A DNA stretch of 64,000 nt from Symsagittifera roscoffensis (lineage: Eukaryota > Xenacoelomorpha > Acoela > Convolutidae): positions 28,909,254-28,973,253 of the forward strand of contig NC_087065.1 of assembly GCF_963678635.1 (NCBI RefSeq). The letters are read 5' to 3'. This document shows, piece by piece, positions 49,141 to 60,034 of the stretch. The notes under the pieces are model-generated. The model saw nothing but the letters and a program-made list of their open reading frames with translations. It was not told where the DNA came from and made no database searches. The position numbers were made by a program, and so were the translations under genes. How positions within the stretch are numbered: position 1 is the first letter of the stretch; every line of letters starts with the position of its first letter.

Positions 49141-51165
49141 GATACGAGAGGGGGAGCGATAAAATCGCATTAAAAAAATTTGGTTATGTTCAGATTTCGA
49201 GTAGGCCGTGATTATAGCACTTGTTTTGCTGAAAACTTTAGAGACTATGTTCCATTATAATCAATTATAATGCTTTTTAAATGGAATGTTTTTCCGATAT
49301 AATGGAATTTCATGAATTGCGATTTGACGGAACTAATCCATTATAACGAAAACCTAACCAATTTCATGGTCTACATTTGCATCAATTATGGATTACAAGG
49401 AAAACTTTAGAGACTATGTTCCATTATAATCAATTATAATGCTTTTTAACTGGAATGTTTTTCCGATATAATGGAATTTCATGAATTGCGATTTGACGGA
49501 ACTAATCCATTATAACGAAAACCTAACCAATTTCATGGTCTACATTTGCATCAATTATGGATTTCAAGGAAAAAATTTAAGACAACATTTTTCCATTATC
49601 ATCGATTTTTATCCATGAACCTCCAGTGCAGTATGAAGAAAATTTAAAAAAAAACTGGGCCACAGTTACACTAGAAGAGTTTTGATACAAAACTGAAGGT
49701 CTGTATTCGAGCTGTTGATAAAATGAACGAATTATCCGGAAATAGGATAAAAAACTGTTTTATGCAAAGTATTTACTTCATTTAAAGTTTAGGAAAAGAT
49801 TATTTTGCTGCAGTTTACTTTTCTCCTTCTAATGGGGAACTACACTAGGTTCACGCATTATTATTCTATTGAGTGCTGCAAAGACAAAATTTACAACTTT
49901 TAAACATGTAATCATTAGAATCAGAAAAAACTATGAAACAATCTCATTCAATCTTGGATGAAACAAAATTACTGTCATTTGCATAACCAAAACTAAAAGG
50001 TTTAATAAATTTTGTATGTTAGTTCCTTTATAAAATTCAGAAAAAAAGTTTTCATTAAAAAATTCAAAAATTTTTTTTCCCTCAAATCATTTCCAAAAAT
50101 AATGACAAAACTGAGTAATTTAGCTGTTTGTATGATTCGAAATGTTATGTTAAAAGTTTCATTAGTCATGACTGTTTCTTATGTTTTTAAAATATTTTTT
50201 TTTGAGTTTAAGTAATATCTTCTTGTTTTATAATATCGGCTCAAATGTCTATTGCAAAAAAAAATACAATATTTCAAAATTGACACAGACCATTAACGCA
50301 GTCAATATATTGAATTCCCATGTTTTTTAAGTCAAACTAACTTTGTAAAAAACAAGCCGCATAATTTTCCCAATTTTTTTTACCGTTTGTTTAACGATAT
50401 AGGCTTACAGCAAATTTTTTTACTGAAGACTTACAAAAATAAAAACCAGTAAAGTATTTAATTTTCCTCAAAATCTCAACACGACTCGAAAAGTTAAAGG
50501 TGCGTTAGTTTTTTTCTTGTTTCTAAACTTCAGCATCTTTTCATTCATTTGCAACCTAAAAATTGATTTCTACTTGTAGTTTTTCAGTTTAATTGTTTTT
50601 CCATCGATCATGAGGGTAATTTTGCATTCTTTTAATTTATTTCCTGTGGTTTTTCTATCAGCTTTCTATCAGCAAATTTGGGCAGACCAGTTTTTCTTCA
50701 GACGTGAACAAGTTTTTTTCTAGTTTTTCCTAAACCTTGAATCAACTCGGTAAGGTTTTTAGTATGATACCATACCGGACTCTTTTCGGAATTACTTTTG
50801 ATATAGCCAGAACATTCGAATAAATAAAAGCTCATGCATTATATTTCCCTCACATCCGCACATCTCGATGTTTTCTCGAGAAGAACTTTAAAGGACCACT
50901 TTTTGAATTCTTTTCTAGAGCAGTGCGATGGGTAGACAAAACTGATCATCAAAACAAAATTTAAAAAACGCACTATTTTTTTGGAATGAGTATCAATGGC
51001 CTCCATATAAAAAAAACAAAAAACAACACAACTTACAATTAATTTGCACTGACCTCCTAAGAAAGAGAAAGTTCTTTTCAATTTACCGAAACACAAAAAA
51101 TATGCATGAAACAAATTTTAGGGCCAAAATATAAAAACATCGTAAAAATATTTACTGATAAAAAA
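49141..51165. repeat. 2.4-kb diverged duplication, unit 1
   Basis: Non-coding DNA whose landmarks recur in the same order about 2410-2540 bp to the right: GAGTAGGCCGTGATTATAGC (49199), TAATCATTAGAATCAGAAAA (49909) and AGAGCAGTGCGATGGGTAGA (50918). The copies differ by many substitutions and indels. A 169-bp part is itself tandemly doubled in this unit. Confidence 0.8.
49231..49568. repeat. 169-bp tandem duplication
   Basis: GAAAACTTTAGAGACTATG starts at 49231 and again at 49400; the two copies differ at only a few positions. The corresponding place in unit 2 (about 51765) has a single copy, so this doubling is younger than the 2.4-kb duplication. Confidence 0.93.
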
Positions 51166-51678
51166 TGATATTCTTTTATAAAAACTCAAGATTTACGCAA
51201 AACTAAAAAATAAAAAAATAAGATAATATTTGCATTATAAAACTCAGCAACTTAAAAAAAAGAGCAATTTGGCTTTTTGTCGTAACTGAGCAATTTAGCT
51301 TTTTGTATGACTTGAGTTGTTGTGTCATAATTTGCATTAATCATGACTGTGTCTTCTTATTTAAAAAAAAATTTGAGAAATTAGTAATATATTCATGTTT
51401 TATAATGTCGGCTTAAATGTCTATTGTGACTTTTTTCTGCAAAAAATTATATAATAGCTCAAAATTGACATAGTCCATTAAAGCAATCAATCCAATGATT
51501 TCCATGTTTTTTAAAGCCAAACTAACGTTTGTAAAATACAATTCATAGAATTTTCCCAAATTATTTCACCGTTTGTGTAAGGGTGTAAGCTTACAGCAAA
51601 ACTTTTTATTTACGACTTACCAAAATAAAAACCAGTGTAAAAAATTTGATTTTCCTCAAAATCTCAAAACGAATCATA
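51166..51678. repeat. Partial third copy of the 2.4-kb unit
   Basis: Landmarks GAGCAATTTAGCTTTTTGTA and TTTTATAATGTCGGCTTAAA match 50110-50240 and 52525-52660. Only the middle part of the unit (about 0.5 kb) is present between units 1 and 2. Confidence 0.75.
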
Positions 51679-53600
51679 ACGACCGGAAGAAGGAGCGTTA
51701 AATGCGCATTAAAAAATTTGGCTGTTCATATTTCAAGTAGGCCGTTATTTTAGCACATGTTTTGCGAAAACTTTGAGACTATAATCCATCAAAACTATTT
51801 ATAATGTACTCTAAATGGATTTTTTTTTCGATATAAAAGATTTTCGTGAATTGTGATTTGGCCAAATGAATTGATTATAATCACAATAAAAGCAATTTCA
51901 TCGTCTAAATTTGCAACAAAAATGGATTAGAAGAAAAAAGTTTTAGGCAACATTTTTCTATTATCATCCATGAACTTCCAGTGCACTATGAAGAACATTT
52001 TGTAATCAGGAAAAAAAACTAGGCCACCTTTACCTACAAAAATTTTTGATCGAAAATTGAGGGTCGGTATTTGAGCTGTTGATAAATTGAACTGATTATC
52101 CTGAAATAATCTTAGCTCAGTAACTTATGACAAAGGAAACATTTTTATGCATAGTTTTTACTTCTAAGAAAAACGCCGATTTCATTTTATGACTTAGAAA
52201 ATGAATATTTTGCTGCAGCTTAAATATTTCTCTTTTTATTCTAATGAAATACACTAGATTCAGGCATTATTAATCAATTGAGTGCTGCAAAAACAAGTTT
52301 ACGATTTTTAATCATGTAATCATTAGAATCAGAAAAAACTATGAAACAATCTCATTAATTCTTGGATGATACAAAATTACTGTGATTGGCCTTAGCAAAA
52401 CTAAAAGGTTCAATAAAGATTGTATAATATTTCCATTATAAAATTCGAAAACAAAAAAAGATTTCATTAAAAAGTTCAGAAAACTTGTTTTTCTTCAAAC
52501 CTTTTCCAAAAATAATGACATAACTGAGCAATTTAGCTGTTTGAATGACTCGAAATATTATTTTATAAATTGCATTAGTCATGACTGTTTTTTATGTTTT
52601 TATAACGTTTTTTATTGAGAATTTAATAAGATCTTCTTGTTTTATAATATCGGCTTAAATGTCTATCGTGACTTTTTTGTGCAGAAATTTTCACAATATT
52701 TCAAAGTTTACATAGTTCATTACCGCACTCAATCCATTGATTTCCAATTTCTTTTGAAGTCAAACTGAGATTTGTAAAAAACAATCTGTATTTTATTTCC
52801 GAATTACTTCACTGTTTGTTTGAGGAAATAGGTTTACAGCAAAATTTTTAACTTAAAACTCACAAAATTTAAAACCGTTAAAAAATTTAATTTTTCTCAA
52901 AATCTCAAAAAACGACTCAAAAATCTAAGACTGCATAAATTTTTATTTCTAAGTTTCTAAGCTTCAGCATCACTTTGATTCATTTGCAACTTAAAAATTA
53001 ATTTCTAACTGAAGTTTTCAAGTTTAATTGTTTTTTTATTGGACATGAGGGTAATTTTGCATTCTTTTAAATTATTTCCTATGTTTTATTCTATGAATTT
53101 TTCTGCATTTCTTTTTCTCTAACTTTTCTTTGTGAATTGTTTTACAGAAACCAGAAAACAAGTTCTCCTCAAGTTTGTATAGACTAGTTTTTCTTCGACG
53201 TAAACGTATATATTTTTTTAGTTTTTGCTAAAACTTGAATCAACGCGGAGATATTTTAAGGATACTTTTTTAATTCTTTTTAATTTTTCTTTTCTTATGG
53301 AGAAACCATGATAATTCGTGTTAAAAAAGTTTCGTCACAATACGACTCTTAGCAAAGTTTTGGTTTGAAATACTATTAGAGCAGTGCGATGGGTAGACAA
53401 AACTGATCATCAAAAAATAATTAAAAAACTAGCACTTATTTTTATTTGAATGAGTAACGATGGTCTCCATATAAAAACACAACACAGCCTACAACTAATC
53501 TGACCAAAGAAAGAGAAAGTTCTTTTCATTTTAACGAAACACAAAAATTATGCCTAAAACAATTAATTAGGAGCAAAATATAAAGATAATGTAAAAATAT
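51679..53600. repeat. 2.4-kb diverged duplication, unit 2
   Basis: It corresponds to 49141-51165. It ends in a block (about 53597-53740) that recurs again near 54380-54540, so the duplication history is layered. No reading frame is conserved between the units, which argues against a duplicated protein gene. Confidence 0.8.
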
Positions 53601-53748
53601 ATACTGATACGGTAAGGTTAACATAGTCTTTAACATAGTCAATTGAGAGTCCAAAAAGTGCCAATGATGTGAAGGAACTCGCAGGCACATAATAATACTT
53701 TGTTGAATCTTTTGAACAAATGAGTTGATATAAAAACTCTTTCATATT

Positions 53749-53949
53749 TCAATTTGAAGGTTTTAAAATTTTTTTGACCTCAACGTTGTCAAACCGCCTA
53801 GAAAATTTGTTGCAAGTTCCGTCGTCGCATTTGCTCTTAGACTTTGAGTTCACAATCTTAACTGTGAGTTTTTTATCTTTCTTGACAAGTGTTTTAAATT
53901 TTGCCGCTTTACTAAATATTTCACAATTGAAAGCCGGTTTGTGTGCGAC
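53749..53949 (-). CDS. Candidate terminal exon of a small Lys-rich protein
   Basis: On the minus strand, after a possible acceptor TAG at 53952-53950, a frame of 66 codons runs to TGA at 53751-53749. It is Lys-rich with three Cys, including a CDDGTC phrase, and is less AT-rich than its surroundings. The frame has no ATG, so an upstream exon is needed. A frame at 54281-54063, ending about 0.11 kb upstream in sense, has a hydrophobic Leu/Ser start produced by a (GA)n microsatellite and could supply it, but no donor is convincing. No family was recognised; a chance frame cannot be excluded. Confidence 0.3.
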   Translation of the reverse strand, partial: VAHKPAFNCEIFSKAAKFKTLVKKDKKLTVKIVNSKSKSKCDDGTCNKFSRRFDNVEVKKILKPSN

Positions 53950-54212
53950 CTACGCCTCTTATTTTTAAAGCTCAATTAGAATACATAGTTTTTTTTGTTT
54001 GTCGTTACACAGTCGCATTCTATAAAATGATAAGTAGACATTAACAATCTTGAATTGAATTTCTATTTTTGGCTACTTGCTTTGCATGTAGATGGTTTAG
54101 GATATAATTCCTTAGCGGTCAGCGAGTAACTCGCGAGAACACAGAGATGAAGAGAGGAGAGATTGAAAAGAAAGGAGAAAGAGAGGGGGAGAGTGAGAAA
54201 AGAGTTAGAAAC

Positions 54213-54216
<4 letters not shown>

Positions 54217-54249
<33 letters not shown>
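54217..54249. repeat. (GA)n microsatellite in a purine-rich tract
   Basis: The pure GA run lies within a purine-rich tract from about 54140 to 54330. It gives Leu/Ser frames on the minus strand and Arg/Glu frames on the plus strand. Confidence 0.95.
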
Positions 54250-54256
<7 letters not shown>

Positions 54257-54359
54257 TTAGAAAGAGAAGAGAGAGAAACAAGGAACAATTGAGGGAGAGA
54301 GAAAGAGAGACAAGAGAAGAAGAATTGTTATGTATTCAAAAACAATAGACCAGATTTGA

Positions 54360-54950
54360 TGTTATCGAAATAATATATAAATATACTGATACAGTAGGGC
54401 TAAACATTAAATTTGTGGTCGTAGGAAAAACAAGTTTTCAACATAGTCAATTGACAATTCTAAAAGTGCCAGTGATGTGAAGGCAATCACAAGCACAAAA
54501 AAAATAATCTGTTGAGTTTTTTTCAACATATGAGTTGGGATAAAAGTAAGCATTTTAAAAGCTGTAGTTTTAAGAAAAATTAGGAGTGAAACTTTTTCGA
54601 GAGAACTGACTCAACTTGAAGAACTTGATGAGAAGCTAATATTATCATGCCGCTGAGAATTTCTTTACATAGTAACAGCAAAATTTTGCACCTCATGCGG
54701 TTTTTACATTTTTCCTAAATGTTTTTTACTCTAATTTGTAAAAACCGCGAGTACAAAACGCGACTTGTTTCGAGTTTCTCAAAATTAGGAAACTTTTACA
54801 AATTGCGTAGCTCATGCCTTCAACTAGCGTCCTTCGATCAAAAACGAAAAACAAATAAAAAATACATTTTTTATACAAATTCAAAATCGAATTTGCAAAA
54901 CTTCAATACACTTCTCCAACCGATGATTGATTTCAACAACAAAAATAAAC
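54360..54950. other. Region upstream of the tiny-intron gene
   Basis: 54380-54540 repeats the block at 53597-53740 (shared AACATAGTCAATTGA and AGTGCCAGTGATGTGAAGG-type phrases). A 79-codon plus-strand frame (54719-54958) ends exactly at the ATG of the next gene and has no domain. No clear TATA box was found close to 54955. Confidence 0.4.
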
Positions 54951-54954
54951 AGAC

Positions 54955-55363
54955 ATGAAAAATTCTTTTGTCATCGATATCACAATTTGGGGAATTTTTT
55001 TAAACTCAGCTAACTGTACCATTATCTGAAGACACCAAACAAATCTTCAATTTCAGTTAATATTACTCAAAATACCAGCGAAGTTCTTGCTAATACAATT
55101 AAGCTGCTAAAAAACGACAATACACAAAAAGATTTTGCGACCAAAGTTTTTTCTTTCATGGAGAAACATTTTAGCTATCAAGGAACAAATTTTAGTCCAG
55201 ATTCCAGCCAGGGGCCATCGGAGTGCGAACCATGGACGGTACTTTCAGGCATCATTCAACATTTATCATCACACCCGTTTTTTAATCCCAGGTGTTACTT
55301 AAATGTGCATTAACACAACCAAGTTTTTTCATCAGGATACGAGTTATCAAAGCAATCTGCTAG
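54955..55363 (+). CDS. Candidate secreted protein, ~104 aa, three exons with 41- and 53-nt introns
   Basis: Proposed exons are 54955-55015, 55057-55238 and 55292-55363. The ATG at 54955 opens a signal-peptide-like start (MKNSFVIDITIWGIFLNSA). Intron 1 is GTACCA to TTTCAG (41 nt, phase 1) and intron 2 GTACTT to CCCAG (53 nt, phase 0); both are GT-AG with pyrimidine-rich acceptors, and both joins keep the frame. Exon 2 alone is open for 60 codons with mixed, protein-like composition (QNTSEVLANTIKLLKND, FSFMEKHFSYQG). The mature part has N-x-T/S sites and three Cys (in SECEPW, LKCAL and the C-terminal AIC). If intron 2 is retained the protein ends 17 codons later at a different stop. No family was recognised. 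Introns of this size are typical of larvaceans and of some nematodes. Confidence 0.5.
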
Positions 55364-55899
55364 AAATTTCAAAGGAAAAAAAGTTATGAATCGATGTAAG
55401 AACGCTTACTATTGTTTAAAAAATCGAAAATTAGAGGCAAGCATATTTTTTTCACGCCACTTCGTTTTTTGTATTGGAGAGATTGAAGCAGTTTGAAGTA
55501 ATTTAAAAAAAAAAAGTCAGAAGTCAGACCGCTATAAAAACTTGTGGACACTTTTTCGATACAACCAAAAATTCTATAAACAATAACCTGTGAAATACTT
55601 TTGTTTGGAAGTTGCTCGCTTTTGTTACATAGTGGAACACTTCAATCGTTAAGTTAATTGTACTGGTGTTTATTGGAAACAAAAATTTTCAACTGAAGCA
55701 GCACGTAAAGTTCCGAATTGTTAATTCCGGAATCAAAGTTTTACAGCGTATTTTTTGCGCGTGGTAGTGCACAGGAACCTAAGACTCGAAGAGCAATTTT
55801 ACTAGTTTTAAGTGCATAGTTAAATTACCTAGCAAGTAACAAACATAGCCAAAAGCCAGTTGGAAAAGAGTCAATGAACTTTCGAACGTCTAAGAAAAG

Positions 55900-56260
55900 A
55901 TAGATGCCCTTAAATCTCTTTGAATTTCTAGCACAATTTATGAGCGGGACTTGTTCTATAAATCGACCAAATTTAGAAAAAAAAAGGATCAAAAGGTTAT
56001 TTTTTTTAGCTGTGAAACCTGAAAATTTAATTTCACTTTCAAAACTAGACGTCGATCACGTTTTTCGTGACCTTTACACTTTTCCTGTCCGATAGTGAAA
56101 TTCAACTTCTTTTCAACAAAGTAAACGAACTGCGCCTGAAGAAAACAAAAGTCAAATCGCGGAAAAGGGAATCAGCCTGCACAAATCTCAAGACTACCCG
56201 AAAAAAAACTATCGCGACCTCTAAGATTCTGAACTACGTTCATTGAATTGTTGTGGGTTT
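55900..56260. repeat. Dispersed repeat family R, copy 1
   Basis: Shares ordered phrases with 59400-59760 and 60035-60240 plus 60790-60890: ATGCCCTTAA, TTTGAATTTCTAGCACAATTT, then GTCGATCACGTTTTTCGTGACC, then AAAGTCAAATCGCGG and GACCTCTAAGATTCTGAACTAC-like ends. The three copies are strongly diverged. A frame in this copy (55904-56095) is not kept in the others. It could be an old SINE or short LINE end. Confidence 0.6.
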
Positions 56261-56788
56261 CTTAACATATCGAGTAAAAGGGCTTTAAAATGTATAACTG
56301 GACTCCATCTGATTCGTTGCTCGAAGAAATTGGAATATGAATTAAAACAGCCGCTTTCAAGGTTTTCCCACTCTGTGATCGGAAAAATAACCCGTTGATA
56401 TCACGTCATTTCAACCTGTGCGTTTGAAGCTATGCCCTATTAGCAATGCATTTACATTTCACTGTTTGAATTTGAATTCCAAATTAAATTAAATGGAGAG
56501 CGCCGGCGAAACATTTAACAAATCGTCTTTAGTAATAAATTCGGAGCGGACAATACAGAGGACCATACATGGACGTCTTATACAAAAAATTGTTTATCGT
56601 TTAGTGACACCAAAGAGGGAGCCATAACTTGAAATAGTCACAGCCTTGAATGGAGTCTCCGCAAACCCCCAACTCGCTACTGGTTCGAAACAACGTATCA
56701 AATGATTGATATTCATACATAACAAAGAATGGAAAGTATTTAAAATCAAGTTTAAAATTAGTTTCTACAAGGCAAACGTGGGACGCTT
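56261..56788. other. Non-coding stretch
   Basis: No frame, RNA or repeat could be supported here. Confidence 0.5.
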
Positions 56789-56796
56789 GCAGTTCT

Positions 56797-57019
56797 CAGG
56801 GTGACCACTTCGGCCGAGAAAAAAGTGACCCGTTCTTTTAATTGGTAAAAATAGCTATAGCATCTAGTTGCCTCATAAAAAAGTGGATTTTTTGAACAAT
56901 TTTTATTGGATTACTCATGGATGCAACTGTAAAATGTTTAAAAAACACAAAAGTGACTTTGAGGGACTTACGACAAAAAAGTGACTAGTCACTTAAAAAG
57001 TGACCAAGTGGTCACCTCG
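56797..57019. mobile_element. Short hAT-like non-autonomous element (MITE), 223 bp
   Basis: The ends are imperfect inverted repeats: CAGGGTGACCACTTCGG on the left and, on the complement, CGAGGTGACCACTTGG on the right, with repeated AAAAGTGAC boxes inside both ends. Directly outside lie GCAGTTCT (56789-56796) and GCAGTTCA (57020-57027), an 8-bp target-site duplication with one mismatch, as hAT transposases make. There is no coding capacity. It would have been moved by a transposase from elsewhere. Confidence 0.75.
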
Positions 57020-57027
57020 GCAGTTCA

Positions 57028-58194
57028 TTCTGAGGACATAAGAGGTACGCAAAAGCATCCAGGAAAATTTCAATTAGATTTAATTAACTAATAGAAAATT
57101 AAGCGATGGTAAAACTGTAAATTTGGTAACAAAATAATATAATTATCAATTTACGGGAAAATAAGAACACAATATGGAACAATACAAAATTTTCAGCCAG
57201 CTGATTAATGCAACAGATTATAAGAGAGGATAAATTTGAGATAGAGAAGTTTTTTGAGTGACTACAAACAAACTAACTTTGTCCATTTAGAAGACATCCA
57301 AAAATTCATTTGAAGTATATACAAGAATATGCTCTTTGTCGTTAGACTTGTAAAGCAATTACAATCTTTCGAAATTGGAACTCTAAATTATATAAATCTT
57401 AAATTTAAAGTCAGGTGTTCTAATCTTCTTCGGATATTTTAAGACGATTACCAGAAATTATATCTCAAAGGGTTCTAATGTTGAAATATTAAGGCAACAG
57501 TAAAGACTTTTGATTAGGCTATAGATAGAAGACTCGCATTTATTGCTTGAGCTAAAAACATCTAATGCGTAGAATTGAGTAGAATACAACAGGAGCATGC
57601 CTTGAAAAAACCGTTCCGAATGATATAACAATTTGCACCAATTAGATTATGGCAACTGATAATGCGCAAATAAACGATGCCCTCTGATTAGTGAATAATA
57701 TGTCTTCTTTTTTAGATCATTCGAGACGGTCTCTTTATATAGCAGTCCTTGATATTATATATCAGATTAGCATAGAATAACTAATGTGCAGCTGCAGATA
57801 AAGTCAACTTTCAAATAGGAGTTTCCTAAATACTGAGTATCAGCTACTAAGAGAATCCAAACTGAAATCTGCAGTCATCATAGACATGCAACACAAACTG
57901 GTTTATGTAAAACAAGAAAATGTAAACTACCTATTATCTGCAAATCGGATTTGACAGGCGAATAGGGGTTCTATTTTATACAAAAATAAAATTTGAAAAG
58001 TTTCCAAAACAAGTTTTTTGAACACATAGTTTTTCAGCGGAAGGATGCTGATTTTAGCTAAGTTTTCTGTCTTTCTGGCTTCCAATACCACAGTTTTTTA
58101 GACCACTGTCTATCCAGGTCTACTAAACTGTTCCTTACATTTCCTTGACTATCATACTTTACAGGATGCATATTTCTACTTGGATGATTGATGA
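57028..58194. other. Non-coding stretch 3' of the docking-protein gene
   Basis: No frame with protein character was found. It includes the 3' flank of the minus-strand gene; no AATAAA was clearly placed in its sense direction within the first 200 bp after the stop. Confidence 0.5.
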
Positions 58195-58368
58195 TCAGCG
58201 TATGTTGGAGGTTCCCTTGCCATGTGTGGACCCACTGGTCACACTCGGTTGTCGCTCAAGTGGACCAGAAGATTTACCAGAGAATCGTCTTCTGGAATTG
58301 ATGTTATTTCGGTTCGTAATGTGTTCTTTGCCTGCATCATGCAAAGCCTTGGTCTGCTGACCATCAAC
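58195..58368 (-). CDS. Last exon of a GAB-type docking protein
   Basis: After an acceptor AG at 58370-58369 (sense TTTCTATTTAAG), the frame reads VDGQQTKALHDAGKEH and ends at TGA 58197-58195, giving 57 residues. Joined in phase 0 to the donor at 61061, the junction becomes VQYSI followed by VDGQQTKAL, matching the vertebrate GAB pattern V-x-Y-x-x-V-D-x-x-x-T-x-A-L at the second SHP2-binding tyrosine. The remainder is Ser/Arg/Gly-rich. A frame reading upstream to 58413 exists but is intronic by this model. The fit of phase and motif across a 2.7-kb intron makes this exon convincing. Confidence 0.75.
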   Translation of the reverse strand, partial: VDGQQTKALHDAGKEHITNRNNINSRRRFSGKSSGPLERQPSVTSGSTHGKGTSNIR

Positions 58369-58399
58369 CTTAAATAGAAAATTTATACACAGAGGCAAA

Positions 58400-58800
58400 G
58401 CTTCGCTTCTCACACGCTAGCGAGAAAACGACAAAAAGCAGCTCTATAAAATACAATTTAGTTTTCCTCGTACTAAAATTTGGTCAGAAAAATCCCTGTA
58501 TAAAAAACAACTCTTCAGCTATCAGTCTGTGTAAAATAAAAACAATTATCAACGAAACCAGATTATTTGCAAAAAGCGCAGAAATTTTCGACCACATTTC
58601 CAGCAAAAATTTACACAGGCGATGCTGCGCTCCGCAAACACTTGCGAGAATACGACCAAAAGGCAGCTCTATCAAGTGAAACAAGAAAAAGTCGAAACAG
58701 GCCTCGAATTAGCAAAAACTCGGCTTCATATCGAATTCTAATCTGCGACCTAGCAAATTTGAGTCTCCGAATTAACCACTGAGCCACTGATTCTTAAAAT
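58400..58800 (-). repeat. tRNA-derived SINE-like sequence in the docking-protein intron
   Basis: On the minus strand TGGCTCAGTGG (58786-58776) is a canonical pol III A box, and about 30 nt further a degenerate B-box-like GATTAGAATTCGA follows (about 58741-58729). The adjoining body toward 58400 contains two related units about 230 bp apart (GAAAACGACAAAAAGCAGC and GAATACGACCAAAAGGCAGC). This is the layout of a tRNA-derived SINE. No target-site duplication was identified. Confidence 0.5.
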
Positions 58801-59399
58801 CCCTAGCCACGGATGCTTAAAAACCAGCCACAAATAACACAGCTAAATATGCTAATAAATTGCCAATTCGATGCAGCAAAAATCGCATCAAAGATACAAA
58901 GGCAATTTTGCATGTAATAAATTGGACAGCATAAAACCAAATTATGTATAATTTATGCATTTCAAAAACAAATGAGAGATACTTTGAGTGAAAAAATTTC
59001 TGAAATCGAGCTTTCTATCATTGTACTACTTTTTTCGGTTCATTTGATGAATTTAAAATGCATCGACTACGTTAACTTTTTACTAATCAAAAGTCAAAGC
59101 ACATATTACATTATACTGCTACCGCAGCCTACCATTTCAAAAGTGCCACCAAAACTAGAACTTTTATTTGCGACTTAGGTTGAAAAAAATTTTTTTTGTA
59201 AAATACACTTTGATTCGCAATTGTAAATAAAAAACTAACACAAAAACATAACTCAAGAACCAAAAGCATTGTGCGCGCGAAATATCAACTTACATTTCTT
59301 TTATAGAACATGAGCGACTGACAGTAGGAAAAAAGTGAGCAACGCTATGGAACAGAAAAAAAAACTGATTTTGTATTTTGAAAAAATTTCAATTTACGA

Positions 59400-59760
59400 A
59401 TTTAAAGAAAAATAAATGCCCTTAAGTGTTTTGAATTTCCAGAACAATTTAACCTCTTTAGAGAAAACTGGATCAATAGGTAAACTATTATTTCACTGGG
59501 AAATCTGAAAACTAAAAAAAAAATTCGAAACAACAAAACGTTCATGTTTTTGTGATCTTTACTTTTTTTTCTGTTCAATAGTGGAGTTTTCTTTCCTTTT
59601 AATAGAACTAAAACAAAAAACAAATCAAAAGTCAAGCCGCAAAAAATCAAATTTGTGCGTGAACAAATTTCATGACTTTTCCTGAAAAGAAAAACAAACA
59701 AACAAAAAATCATCAAATCCTATTTAAGGGTCTTCACTACCTTCATTGACTCTGAACAAT
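59400..59760. repeat. Dispersed repeat family R, copy 2
   Basis: Corresponds to 55900-56260, with ATGCCCTTAAGTG, TTTGAATTTCCAGAACAATTT, a TGATCTTTACTTTT block and AAAGTCAAGCCGC in the same order. Confidence 0.6.
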
Positions 59761-60034
59761 TTTGAAAGAATATGTTCAGCCCTATATGAACTCAAAAATA
59801 CCTCAAAACAACCCGCCAAAAAACACACGAGCTAGATAAGAGAACACACACGTCGTTCACTCACACTCAATAAAAAATAAAATGTACAAAATAACAGAAA
59901 AACTGAACTTGCAATAGCATTGCAAACGATAAAGTTGCCAACATACAGTTAGAAAACATTCAATGAACGCAACTGAACAGAAAAAAAACTGACTTGCTTC
60001 AAAGAAAAAAAACTTTCGCATTTCCAGAAAAAGT

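Noticed and set aside
53774-53968. Plus-strand 64-codon frame
   Set aside because: It overlaps the minus-strand candidate exon, and its hydrophobic sequence is the complement of a Lys-rich frame.
59402-59716. Minus-strand 104-codon hydrophobic frame
   Set aside because: It lies within a copy of dispersed repeat R inside an intron and is not open in the other copies.
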